NCBI GenBank assembly: GCA_047972415.1
Contig: JBKEAN010000209.1
Coordinates: 1 to 33,063, forward strand
DNA: 33,063 bases
Reading direction: 5' to 3'
From: Mangrovibacterium sp047972415
Lineage (GTDB): Bacteria; Bacteroidota; Bacteroidia; Bacteroidales; Prolixibacteraceae
This document shows positions 24,178-31,429 of this stretch, one piece after another. Within the stretch, counting starts at the first letter, position 1, and each line of letters starts with the position of its first letter. The notes below the pieces were generated by a model that had not been told where the DNA came from, searched no databases, and worked only from the letters and a program-made list of their open reading frames with translations. The translations under genes were made by a program, and so were the position numbers.

Positions 24178-24799
24178 CGAAGTTTTTTTTAATGAATGTC
24201 TCCTGCATTTGTTGGTCAAAAGCCAGAATTCATCTTCGCATAACATTGGTAAACAGGTTGAAATTCAATCGCTTGATTCTTTTTTTGAATTCCTTAAAAC
24301 AATCGGTTGCACAAAATATGCTGAAGAACCTTTTTTGGTTGTTTTTAGCAATGAAGCGTTGTTGCAATCAGCTATCAATGGTTTTCATCAATTGCCCGCT
24401 GCTGGTGGCCTGATCCGAAGCGCCGATGGGAAGTTGCTGTTCATCTACCGACTGGGAAAGTGGGATTTGCCAAAAGGAAAAATTGAAGAGGGGGAGTTGG
24501 TTAGGCAAGCAGCCATTCGTGAGGTAGAAGAGGAGTGCGGTTTGGGCGGGGTGAAAATTCTCCGGGAATTGCCTTCAACCTACCATATTTACTGCTCACC
24601 CTGGCTCCCGGCTGACGATAATTGGGTTTGGAAGGAAACCCGTTGGTTCGAAATGGTTTACGACGGTACGGAACACCCTTCGCCGCAAACCGAAGAAGAC
24701 ATTACCGAAATACGCTGGTTTGCCCGCAGCGAGCTGGATGAAGTGCTGGCCAATACTTACGGCAATATTGCGCGGCTCCTGTGCCGTTATTTCGGCTGA
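24173..24799 (+). CDS. Nudix hydrolase
   Basis: A ~208-residue protein. The full Nudix box G-x5-E-x7-REV-x-EE-x-GL is present as GKIEEGELVRQAAIREVEEECGL within about residues 104-126, giving Mg2+-dependent hydrolysis of a nucleoside diphosphate-linked substrate. The exact substrate cannot be read from sequence. The first ~85 residues form a separate alpha/beta segment starting MYEVFFNE, common in Bacteroidota Nudix proteins next to pyrE. That favours ATG 24173 over an in-frame ATG at 24149. It is divergent from pyrE, and its 3' end overlaps the convergent thioredoxin-like gene by 13 nt. Confidence 0.9.
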   Translation: MYEVFFNECLLHLLVKSQNSSSHNIGKQVEIQSLDSFFEFLKTIGCTKYAEEPFLVVFSNEALLQSAINGFHQLPAAGGLIRSADGKLLFIYRLGKWDLPKGKIEEGELVRQAAIREVEEECGLGGVKILRELPSTYHIYCSPWLPADDNWVWKETRWFEMVYDGTEHPSPQTEEDITEIRWFARSELDEVLANTYGNIARLLCRYFG

Positions 24800-26205
24800 T
24801 GACGTAACTGTTCCGTGCGGCGCTGTTGCAGCAACTCGCTCAATTGTTTTGGGAAACCGTCAATTGGATTTAGTGCCGGTGCAAGCAGCAAATTGCCATT
24901 TTCGGCTACCAAAAAAGCGGTCGGAAAAGCTTTCACCCGGTATCTTTCCAAATCCGAATCGTCCACGACAACAAAAGTTCCGGGCCAGTTTTGCTGTAAA
25001 ATCAACTCTCTTTTTGCCGCATTATTTTCGGGGATCAGGTTCACTAGTTCAACTTTGCCGGGCAGGTTTTGCGCGTCTTTCTTCAGTTCGTCCAGGTGTT
25101 GGCGGCATATCGGATTGGTAACCGTGGTAAAATGCAGGTACACCAGTTTGCCGTGTAAATTTTTCAGGTCGAAGTTTTCGCCCTCAATTGTTTGGGCTGT
25201 TAATTCGGGGGCTGCTGTTCCGGCAGTCAGGTAGAGTAACTTTTCTTTTAAACTTTTGGCAATTTTCTTTTCGTGATCCGGCCAGTTACTTTGACCGATT
25301 TTGTGGAGCAAAGCCAGCATGGTTTTGGGGTTGAAGCGTGCCTGGTAGTACGCGTCGTTGATTGATTTTAGTATTACCATGTGGCCAAGCGGGCTGCTCC
25401 AGCGTTTCTCTTTTTGCAGGTATTGTTCAATGCCGCTTAAGTTGGCTGTACCAACCAGGCTCCGGAAAACATCGCCTCCAACCCGGTTGCTTTCGTTGAA
25501 AAAAAAGTTGGTGAACTGCTGTTCAAACAAGTGTTGCCAACCAGGTAAATCGAGTGGGATAGGCTGCCTGTCAAGATATTGACGAATAAAGCTGTTGTTG
25601 TGTTCGGGGCGTTGGGCAAAGCGTACAGCAGCCAACCGGTAAAACTTATACTGACCGAAGAAACTTTGCTCATCGGCCGGAAATTGCTTGTTCAGCCGGG
25701 TAATCACCGAGTCAGCGGCGGTGGTCGATTTATCCTTGAATATCCGATCGAAATAGCGGTTTTCTTCCTGTTGGTAAGCCTGTTCAAAGGCATCGATTTG
25801 TAGGTTGAGTTCTGTTTTCGATGGATTTTTCAACCCAAATACAATTGGCTCGGGCCGAAAGTATGGGTTTTGCTTTTCGGATTCGCGCAGGGCTTGGTAG
25901 GGAGGGAACACCAGTTCGTAGCTACTTCCCGGTTCCAGGTAAATTTCGGCTTTCCAGCGGTCGAACGTAGCAAAAATATAACTGGTCCGGTTTATCAGCA
26001 CTGACGATTCAAATGAACCATCGGGCAAAAAGGAAATAGTTGCCACTGTTGCCGCATTACCGGTTACCGGTTCGGCTTGGTATTTTAGTTCAATTTTACG
26101 GCCGGCATATTCCGGTGCTTTCCCTTTTAAAATAACCGGTCGCGTTTGTGCCTGAACACAAAAAAATGAAACCAGGCTTAAAAAATGAAGCGCAAACTGT
26201 TTCAT
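24787..26205 (-). CDS. Secreted thioredoxin-fold (TlpA-like) protein with degenerate active site
   Basis: A 472-residue exported protein with signal peptide ~1-20 (ends VQAQ). Residues ~25-105 are a beta-rich DUF4369-like domain. The middle is helical, and ~330-460 is a TlpA/AhpC-like thioredoxin fold (AAPELTAQTIEGENFDLKNL, cis-Pro in KAFPTAFLV). In place of the CxxC motif it has NPIC at 364-367. The first, nucleophilic Cys is Asn and only the second Cys remains, so normal disulfide reduction is unlikely. It overlaps coaD by 4 nt (translationally coupled) and is convergent with the Nudix gene by a 13-nt overlap. Confidence 0.85.
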   Translation of the reverse strand: MKQFALHFLSLVSFFCVQAQTRPVILKGKAPEYAGRKIELKYQAEPVTGNAATVATISFLPDGSFESSVLINRTSYIFATFDRWKAEIYLEPGSSYELVFPPYQALRESEKQNPYFRPEPIVFGLKNPSKTELNLQIDAFEQAYQQEENRYFDRIFKDKSTTAADSVITRLNKQFPADEQSFFGQYKFYRLAAVRFAQRPEHNNSFIRQYLDRQPIPLDLPGWQHLFEQQFTNFFFNESNRVGGDVFRSLVGTANLSGIEQYLQKEKRWSSPLGHMVILKSINDAYYQARFNPKTMLALLHKIGQSNWPDHEKKIAKSLKEKLLYLTAGTAAPELTAQTIEGENFDLKNLHGKLVYLHFTTVTNPICRQHLDELKKDAQNLPGKVELVNLIPENNAAKRELILQQNWPGTFVVVDDSDLERYRVKAFPTAFLVAENGNLLLAPALNPIDGFPKQLSELLQQRRTEQLRHQPK

Positions 26206-26678
26206 CCTACCGTAAATTCATCCATGTTCAACCCTTTGGGAATAAACATGCTGGCATCACCACCATGCAAAATAATGTCGCGAACAATGGACGAGTTGAT
26301 GGGAGTGTGCTCGGGCATGGTGAGCAAAAACACGGTTTCGATTTGCGGGAAGAGCTTTTTGTTCATTTGTGCAATGGCGCGTTCGTACTCAAAATCGGCC
26401 GAGGTGCGTAAACCGCGCAAAATGTAGTTGGCATTTACCGAGCGGGCAAAATCTACTGTTAGCCCTTCGTGGGTGCGAACTTCAACCGACGGTTGATCCT
26501 CGAAAACCTGGGCAATCCAGCGCAGCCGCTTGTCCACCGGGAAAAACGATTTCTTTTTGGTGTTGTAGCCAATCATGATAATGATTTTATCGAACATCGG
26601 GATAGCCCGGCGAACAACACTCTCGTGTCCAATTGTAAATGGGTCGAATGAACCCGGGAAAATGGCAATTTTCTGCAT
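26202..26678 (-). CDS. coaD: Phosphopantetheine adenylyltransferase
   Basis: A 158-residue enzyme of coenzyme A synthesis that adenylates 4'-phosphopantetheine. GSFDPFTIGHESVVRRA contains the nucleotidyltransferase T/HxGH motif. LRGLRTSADFEYERAIAQMN and INSSIVRDIILHGGD are the conserved substrate and ATP-binding parts. The ATG at 26678 (MQKIAIFPGSFDPF) is chosen because the open frame upstream lacks family similarity and would add 71 residues. It overlaps the thioredoxin-like gene by 4 nt. Confidence 0.96.
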   Translation of the reverse strand: MQKIAIFPGSFDPFTIGHESVVRRAIPMFDKIIIMIGYNTKKKSFFPVDKRLRWIAQVFEDQPSVEVRTHEGLTVDFARSVNANYILRGLRTSADFEYERAIAQMNKKLFPQIETVFLLTMPEHTPINSSIVRDIILHGGDASMFIPKGLNMDEFTVG

Positions 26679-26701
26679 GGTTTTCGTTTGATTCGAACTC
26701 C

Positions 26702-26709
26702 CAAATATA
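26702..26709 (-). promoter_or_regulatory. Candidate -7 box for coaD
   Basis: On the - strand this reads TATATTTG, an exact match to TAnnTTTG, 23 bp upstream of the coaD ATG. No -33 TTTG is evident. It agrees with coaD starting at 26678. Confidence 0.4.
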
Positions 26710-26861
26710 ACCGATAATAATTGGAATGGTAAAAAATGAAAGTTAAAATGAACCCGGATTGACACATTTGGTGTGCTGTTCGGGGTTTTAAGCGCGGGAT
26801 AAGATGAAAAACCGGACACTTTTTTCTCGGTACGGGCTACGGACGGCTTAAAGAACTGAAA

Positions 26862-26968
26862 ATAAAAAAACCTCTGAAGAACGGTTCGCACCCGGACATC
26901 GCTATCCGGTTAAATGTTAAAAAAATACGCCATGACAACAACAAATAAACTTACCGCCCTCAGAGGTT
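26862..26968 (-). ncRNA. Candidate structured RNA closed by an intrinsic terminator
   Basis: Read on the - strand, AACCTCTGAGGGCGGT (26968 downward) can pair with ACCGTTCTTCAGAGGTT, ending at 26869. The 16-bp stem has one bulge and two G-U pairs. A T-rich run, TTTTTTTATTTT, follows immediately. Inside are a CCGGA/TCCGG hairpin and a short open frame ATG-GCG-TAT-TTT-TTT-AAC-ATT-TAA, encoding MAYFFNI. The layout suits a small RNA or an attenuated leader. No known family was recognised: it has no 4.5S GGAA loop and no 6S-like long bubble. coaD starts 184 bp downstream. The remainder of the 464-bp gap between coaD and the next gene shows nothing. Confidence 0.4.
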
Positions 26969-27142
26969 GATCTTAAAATCGTATGTAAAGAAGTTTTGTA
27001 TCATCACTTTAAACAACGAAAGGGAAAAGATGTTCTATCCGATTTAAAATTCATTTACAATTCGTTTACTTCACCCTCAAAGCAAGCTTGTGCGTTTATT
27101 TGTTGAAAGCCAATATCGGTTCGAAACGTGCGTGTGCCGAAG

Positions 27143-28306
27143 TTATTTAAGCGGTGCTGCAAATGCGTCCACATCGTCGCCGCTTATTGTTTTGTCACAC
27201 AGGATGATAAGTCGCTCGATAACGTTGCGGAATTCGCGAATATTACCAGTCCACGTCATTTGCTTTAGTTTTTCCAGCGCGTCGGGTAAAATGTTTTTGG
27301 GCGGCATGCCGTATTCGCTGCAAATTTGCCCGATAAAATGATTCGCCAGCAGCGGAATGTCGTCAGGGCGCTCATTCAGCGAAGGTACTTTGATGAGGAT
27401 TACACTTAAACGGTGGTATAAATCTTCGCGAAAGCTGCCTTTTTCAATTTCTTCGCTCAGGTTTTTGTTGGTGGCAGCGACTACCCGAACGTCAACCTTA
27501 ATGGGTTTTTCGCCACCAACCCGGGTAATCTGGTTCTCCTGCAGGGCGCGCAACACTTTGGCCTGGGCAGAAAGGCTCATGTCGCCAATCTCGTCCAGAA
27601 ACAGGGTACCGCCGTCGGCTTGTTCAAACTGGCCTTTGCGTTGCTTCAGGGCAGAGGTAAAGGCTCCTTTTTCGTGGCCAAATAATTCACTTTCAATTAG
27701 CTCCGAGGGTATGGCAGCGCAGTTCACCTCAACAAATGCCAGAGCAGCGCGGTGGCTTTTCTCGTGCAAACGGCGGGCAATCAACTCTTTGCCCGTCCCG
27801 TTCGACCCAGTAATCAACACGCGCGCTTCGGTTGGGGCAACGCGGTCAGTCATATCGATAATTTTGCGGATTGCTTCGGAATTCCCCACAATTTCGTACT
27901 TCTTACCGACTTTCTTTTTCAGCGTTTTGGTTTCGGTCATCAGGTTCGATTTGTCGGTAGCGTTACGGATGGTAATCAGCAACCGGTTCAAATCGAGTGG
28001 TTTTTCAATAAAATCGAAGGCGCCTTTTTTTATCGATTCCACGGCCGTATCAATATTGCCATGCCCGGAAATCATCACCACCGGCGTATCAATCCCCTCG
28101 CTCTGAATTTTTTCCAGTACCTCAATCCCGTCCATTCCGGGCATCTTTATGTCGCACAAAACAATGTCATATTCATTCTTTTTCAACAATTCCAGTCCGG
28201 CCGGGCCTTCGTCTGCCAGGTCAACCTGGTATTTTTCGTATTCCAAAATATCTTTTAGCGTGTTGCGGATGCTTCGTTCGTCGTCGATAACCAGAATGCG
28301 TGACAT
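27143..28306 (-). CDS. NtrC-type sigma-54 response regulator lacking a DNA-binding domain
   Basis: A 387-residue protein. The receiver domain is ~1-120 with phospho-acceptor Asp52 (CDIKMPGMDG) and conserved Lys102. The AAA+ domain is ~137-370: Walker A GSNGTGKE (167-174), the sigma-54 contact loop GAFTSA (214-219, canonical GAFTGA), Walker B GGTLFLDEI (232-240) and TWTGNIREFRNVIERL. It ends about 17 residues after that domain, without the Fis helix-turn-helix; DNA beyond the stop encodes none. HTH-less versions are known and act from solution. The ATG at 28306 begins MSRILVIDD; a frame extending to 28336 is rejected. No sensor kinase is adjacent. A good promoter lies at 28334-28363. Confidence 0.92.
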   Translation of the reverse strand: MSRILVIDDERSIRNTLKDILEYEKYQVDLADEGPAGLELLKKNEYDIVLCDIKMPGMDGIEVLEKIQSEGIDTPVVMISGHGNIDTAVESIKKGAFDFIEKPLDLNRLLITIRNATDKSNLMTETKTLKKKVGKKYEIVGNSEAIRKIIDMTDRVAPTEARVLITGSNGTGKELIARRLHEKSHRAALAFVEVNCAAIPSELIESELFGHEKGAFTSALKQRKGQFEQADGGTLFLDEIGDMSLSAQAKVLRALQENQITRVGGEKPIKVDVRVVAATNKNLSEEIEKGSFREDLYHRLSVILIKVPSLNERPDDIPLLANHFIGQICSEYGMPPKNILPDALEKLKQMTWTGNIREFRNVIERLIILCDKTISGDDVDAFAAPLK

Positions 28307-28333
28307 GTTTTTATTTTTTTTGAAGATTGGAAA

Positions 28334-28363
28334 CAAAATTAATCATTAATCCATCTACTCAAA
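28334..28363 (-). promoter_or_regulatory. Promoter for the sigma-54-type regulator gene
   Basis: On the - strand, TTTG (28360-28363), an 18-bp spacer, and TAATTTTG (28334-28341) match both parts of the Bacteroidota consensus. The -7 box is 28 bp before the ATG at 28306. It lies in the 3' end of the upstream Ppx/GppA gene, so the regulator could be transcribed separately from that gene. Confidence 0.5.
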
Positions 28364-29256
28364 ACACCTTCGCGCAGGGCAAAGTCGGTTTGTGTGATGG
28401 CGCCGATATTTAGTTTGCGGACGACCAGCCGTATCAGGATAAAGGAGGGGACAATCATCTCGATCCGGAGTGGTTCCATGGCGGCCAACCGCTCGCGTTG
28501 TGCTTTTGTTGAGTGAATGATGTTTTCGGTAACCCGGTTAAAATCAGCGAGAGAAACAGCTTGTACCCGGCGCATTTTTGTTCCGGGCGGCGAGTTATCA
28601 ATCAGGTCGCAAAGCGTATCAAAGGCGCCCGAGCATCCGATAAGCTCGGATACCTGACGGCTTTCCCAGTGCTTCCAAAGCGATTGTAGCCCGTGGTCGA
28701 ACCAGTTTTCAATCGCTTCAAATTCAGCAGGTAGAATGGGGTCGGAGAGGGTGAAATATTCAACAACGCGTGCCATTCCCAACGGAAAACTTTCTTTCCA
28801 AACGACTTTATTATTTCTGGTTTGAATGAATTCGTTGCTGCCCCCGCCTATATCCAAGATCAGGCTGTTGTCCGGAACTTGCCCGAAAGCCAGCAACACG
28901 CCATCAAAAATACGGGAAGCTTCCTCTTCTCCCGATATTACCGAGAGCGCCAATCCGGTGGCATCAAAAAGTGCCTTCTCAAATTCTGCCCGGTTATCGG
29001 CATCGCGAACCGCCGATGTGGCTATAGCAATAATATGGTTTGCCCCGCCATGCTGTGCAATAGTTTGTTGATGCGCCTTCAGCGCGGCAATAGCCCGATC
29101 AAAGGCTTCGGGGCTGAGCTGCTTTTTGTTGATGCCGTCTTTACCCAGCTTCACCCCAACTTTCCCCTGGTAAAGTAATTGATAACCCTTTGTTTGGAGT
29201 TTGGCAAGCAACAGGTTGCACGTGTTTGTCCCCAGATCGATAACTGCCAGCTTCAT
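28339..29256 (-). CDS. Ppx/GppA family phosphatase (exopolyphosphatase or pppGpp phosphatase)
   Basis: A 305-residue ASKHA-fold enzyme. VIDLGTNTCNLLLA is the phosphate-1 motif; ATSAVRDADN and ISGEEEA are typical Ppx/GppA segments, and LILDIGGGSNEF is the phosphate-2 motif. It is the short form with only the two N-terminal domains, lacking the C-terminal HD-like domain of Escherichia coli Ppx. Sequence alone does not separate polyphosphate from pppGpp as the substrate. It lies 53 bp after the M48 protease gene, and the next gene, a response regulator, starts 32 bp downstream with its own promoter. Confidence 0.93.
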   Translation of the reverse strand: MKLAVIDLGTNTCNLLLAKLQTKGYQLLYQGKVGVKLGKDGINKKQLSPEAFDRAIAALKAHQQTIAQHGGANHIIAIATSAVRDADNRAEFEKALFDATGLALSVISGEEEASRIFDGVLLAFGQVPDNSLILDIGGGSNEFIQTRNNKVVWKESFPLGMARVVEYFTLSDPILPAEFEAIENWFDHGLQSLWKHWESRQVSELIGCSGAFDTLCDLIDNSPPGTKMRRVQAVSLADFNRVTENIIHSTKAQRERLAAMEPLRIEMIVPSFILIRLVVRKLNIGAITQTDFALREGVLSRWIND

Positions 29257-29309
29257 TTATTTTTTTGTCGGGTTGCAAAGATGTTTGAATCTTGTTATGG
29301 CTTAAAAGC

Positions 29310-30116
29310 TTAGCGTTCGTCAATGGCTTCTTTTAGTCTGTTCCAGCTTTCGTCTGAAATAACCGGTTCGTATTCATCAGTAAGCTCTTTGCATTGGTTG
29401 GCCAGTGATTCGGCCCGTTGTTGTGTGTCGGGGTGAGTACTTATCCAATCAATGTAGTCGGGTTTATCGGCTTCGGACAGGCTTAGGTTGAAGAGGAAAT
29501 CGGCCAGCGGCGCCGGGTCGATCTTTGCTTTGCGCAAATAGTCGAGCGATGTTTCGTCGGCTTCGGTTTCCATTTTCCGGTCAAATGCGCTTGACGACAG
29601 CAAACGAGCCGCATCTTTTACCAACACAGAGCCGTTGTTTCCGCCGCTCATGGACACCAGCGTGACCATCCCGATTTCGCGCACCAGCTTTTTCATCACA
29701 TGCTTCAGTTCAATGTGGGCCAGCTCGTGCCCAATAACACCGGCTAATTCTTCGGGCTTGTTTGTTTCGCTTATCAACCGGTTAAAAATAACCAAATGGC
29801 CATCGGGGAGGGCAAAAGCATTCACTTCGTCTTTTTCCAGAATATGAAGTTTAATGTTTTCGCGATCAATATCGTTAGCGGTGCAAATTTTGGTGAGTAT
29901 GCTATCGATAGGTACAACAATAGCCGAATCGGTTACTTCGGGCGATGACTCGCGAAAGACATCCCAAAGCAACTCGCCAATTTTTTTCTCGGTTTCAACC
30001 TTGGCCTTTTCAACTTTAAACAGCTTCATCCAGTTTATTTGCATCAGCAAAAACCAGCATAGAAAAAAGGAGCCGGCGATGGCCAGTCCGGGGATAACAA
30101 TTTTTCTCATCGTCAT
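29310..30116 (-). CDS. M48 family metalloprotease
   Basis: A 268-residue membrane-anchored protease. One N-terminal transmembrane segment (IVIPGLAIAGSFFLCWFLL) is followed by a periplasmic-type M48 domain with zinc motif HELAH in GVIGHELAHIELKHV. The third ligand is the Glu in METEADETSLDYL, and the family segment WISTHPDTQQRAESL is present. It resembles BepA/LoiP-like quality-control proteases. The start at 30116 forms an ATGA overlap with the DUF4870 gene stop; the longer open frame to 30158 is rejected. It is the last gene of the coupled TM2-DUF2752-DUF4870-M48 chain. Confidence 0.92.
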   Translation of the reverse strand: MTMRKIVIPGLAIAGSFFLCWFLLMQINWMKLFKVEKAKVETEKKIGELLWDVFRESSPEVTDSAIVVPIDSILTKICTANDIDRENIKLHILEKDEVNAFALPDGHLVIFNRLISETNKPEELAGVIGHELAHIELKHVMKKLVREIGMVTLVSMSGGNNGSVLVKDAARLLSSSAFDRKMETEADETSLDYLRKAKIDPAPLADFLFNLSLSEADKPDYIDWISTHPDTQQRAESLANQCKELTDEYEPVISDESWNRLKEAIDER

Positions 30117-30544
30117 GGCTTTACAATTAAATTGGTTAAAGCCCCGTAAAACCACCATTCAACATGAATGCCTTTGCGGGTTTGAATAGCAGCATAAATG
30201 GTAGCAACAAATTCGGCAATGTTGAACAGAAGTGCCGAGAACAGGTAGGCAATATAGGCATTGGTAATGGTACCCGAACCGAAAAAAATGGAAATAGTCC
30301 ACCAAAAGCCGTAACTGTTGATGAAAATAAGCGAAAATTGCGACAATAAGGCTTGGGTGCAATGCCAGCGTACAAAGTAAGTGCCTTTGCGGTTGCCCAA
30401 AAAGAAAAAGAAGGTTGCCAACAGGTTAACAATGGGCAAGGGTAAACCAACCATCACGGCAATAAGCGACATGAGGTAGCTGTTTGATGCCTTTTCGGTC
30501 TCGTGCTCGCTGGGGAGATAGGCAAATGTGTTTGTTTGTATCAT
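30113..30544 (-). CDS. DUF4870 family membrane protein
   Basis: A 143-residue protein with three to four hydrophobic helices (~24-48, ~65-88, ~95-120). LLATFFFFLGNRKGTYFVRWHCTQALLSQ corresponds to the conserved DUF4870 region, where a charged, aromatic segment (here FVRWHCTQA) replaces the usual F-V-x-xQ-x-x-x-A. Its function is unknown. It overlaps the DUF2752 gene by 4 nt and the M48 protease by 4 nt, both ATGA junctions, so all are translated as a chain. Confidence 0.78.
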   Translation of the reverse strand: MIQTNTFAYLPSEHETEKASNSYLMSLIAVMVGLPLPIVNLLATFFFFLGNRKGTYFVRWHCTQALLSQFSLIFINSYGFWWTISIFFGSGTITNAYIAYLFSALLFNIAEFVATIYAAIQTRKGIHVEWWFYGALTNLIVKP

Positions 30545-30957
30545 AATCCTTTAACAATATTCCAAATCCAGTTGATTAATAGGAGTAGTATAAAAATAAT
30601 TGCAGGCAGCGGTTTACGAATAAATTGTTCGGAGCGCAAATAAACCTGCAACAAGCTTTGTCGCTGGCTAAGCAGATCGAATAAAAGCCACAAAGGGATG
30701 ATAAGTAAGCCTGCGAGCAAAACAAAACCCAGCGGATTGAGCAGAAAGGCGCTTTTTAGCTGCCCATGTAGTAATTCTAACACCGAACGGGTTGAACCAC
30801 ACGATGGACAAGGTACCCCCGTAACCGATTTGATGAAGCAAACGGTTGGAAGCCCTGTGTTTGTACCGTTTTGGCTCAATTGTATAAGCAACCAAGCATA
30901 GCCCGAAATGCAGACTATGCTTAGCAGTGTATATAATTTTGTGCGGCTGATGGGCAC
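30541..30957 (-). CDS. DUF2752 family membrane protein
   Basis: A 138-residue membrane protein. The DUF2752 motif C-x6-G-x2-CPSCG-x-TR is fully present in CFIKSVTGVPCPSCGSTR (from about residue 40), followed by SAFLLNPLGFVLL and three further hydrophobic segments. The clustered cysteines suggest metal or redox chemistry near the membrane, but the function is unknown. It starts with GTG, which shares one base with the TM2 gene stop (TAGTG), and ends overlapping the DUF4870 gene by 4 nt. DUF2752 beside TM2 is a common pair in Bacteroidota. Confidence 0.9.
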   Translation of the reverse strand: MPISRTKLYTLLSIVCISGYAWLLIQLSQNGTNTGLPTVCFIKSVTGVPCPSCGSTRSVLELLHGQLKSAFLLNPLGFVLLAGLLIIPLWLLFDLLSQRQSLLQVYLRSEQFIRKPLPAIIFILLLLINWIWNIVKGL

Positions 30958-31295
30958 TAAAACATCACTTGGTTTAGTTTTTCAATGTTTTTCTCGCGGG
31001 TAGCGCCCATAATCAGGAACCAGTCAATAATGGTCCAAATGCCTAAACCGCCACAGGTTAAGAGTTTGCCAATTCCCATACCGGTGTCGCCAATCATAAA
31101 GCGGTCGATTCCTAAATAGCCGGCAAGTAAGGAAACAATGATTGACGTGGTCGGGTCTTTGAACTGGATGGTTTGAATGAATGGCCATTTGGCTTCGTCC
31201 ATTATTAGTAAACGTTCGCGAATACCAGGCAGTTGATGGGCTTCGAAGAATTTGGAATTTGCCAGAATAAACATATCTACTTTTTGTGCATCCAT
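30957..31295 (-). CDS. TM2 domain membrane protein
   Basis: A 112-residue protein. Residues ~45-105 form a TM2 domain: two membrane helices separated by a short turn, with SLLAGYLGIDRFMIGDTGMG (the DRF motif) and GIWTIIDWFLIMGATREKN. The ~45-residue N-terminal part is soluble and charged. TM2 proteins have no defined bacterial function. It is the first gene of the coupled chain that runs to the M48 protease, with a one-base overlap to DUF2752. Confidence 0.92.
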   Translation of the reverse strand: MDAQKVDMFILANSKFFEAHQLPGIRERLLIMDEAKWPFIQTIQFKDPTTSIIVSLLAGYLGIDRFMIGDTGMGIGKLLTCGGLGIWTIIDWFLIMGATREKNIEKLNQVMF

Positions 31296-31429
31296 TTGGG
31301 GTAATTGTTTTGGTTGTTTGTCCTACTCTTAAGGCCTTTCGGGTACTCCATAGTTTATCAGAAGGGTTAAATATACAATAGAATTGGTAGAATTTAATTT
31401 CGGTTACTTTTTTTTTGATTGGTACTTTT

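Noticed and set aside
26679..26891. N-terminal extension of CoaD
   Set aside because: The extra 71 residues lack CoaD similarity, and a -7 promoter box at 26702-26709 lies inside this stretch.
26862..26968. Signal recognition particle (4.5S) or 6S RNA
   Set aside because: The GGAA tetraloop region of 4.5S and the long central bubble and length of 6S are absent.
27357..28106. Open frame of about 250 codons opposite the sigma-54 regulator gene
   Set aside because: It is antisense to conserved receiver and AAA+ motifs; its composition is typical of a codon shadow.
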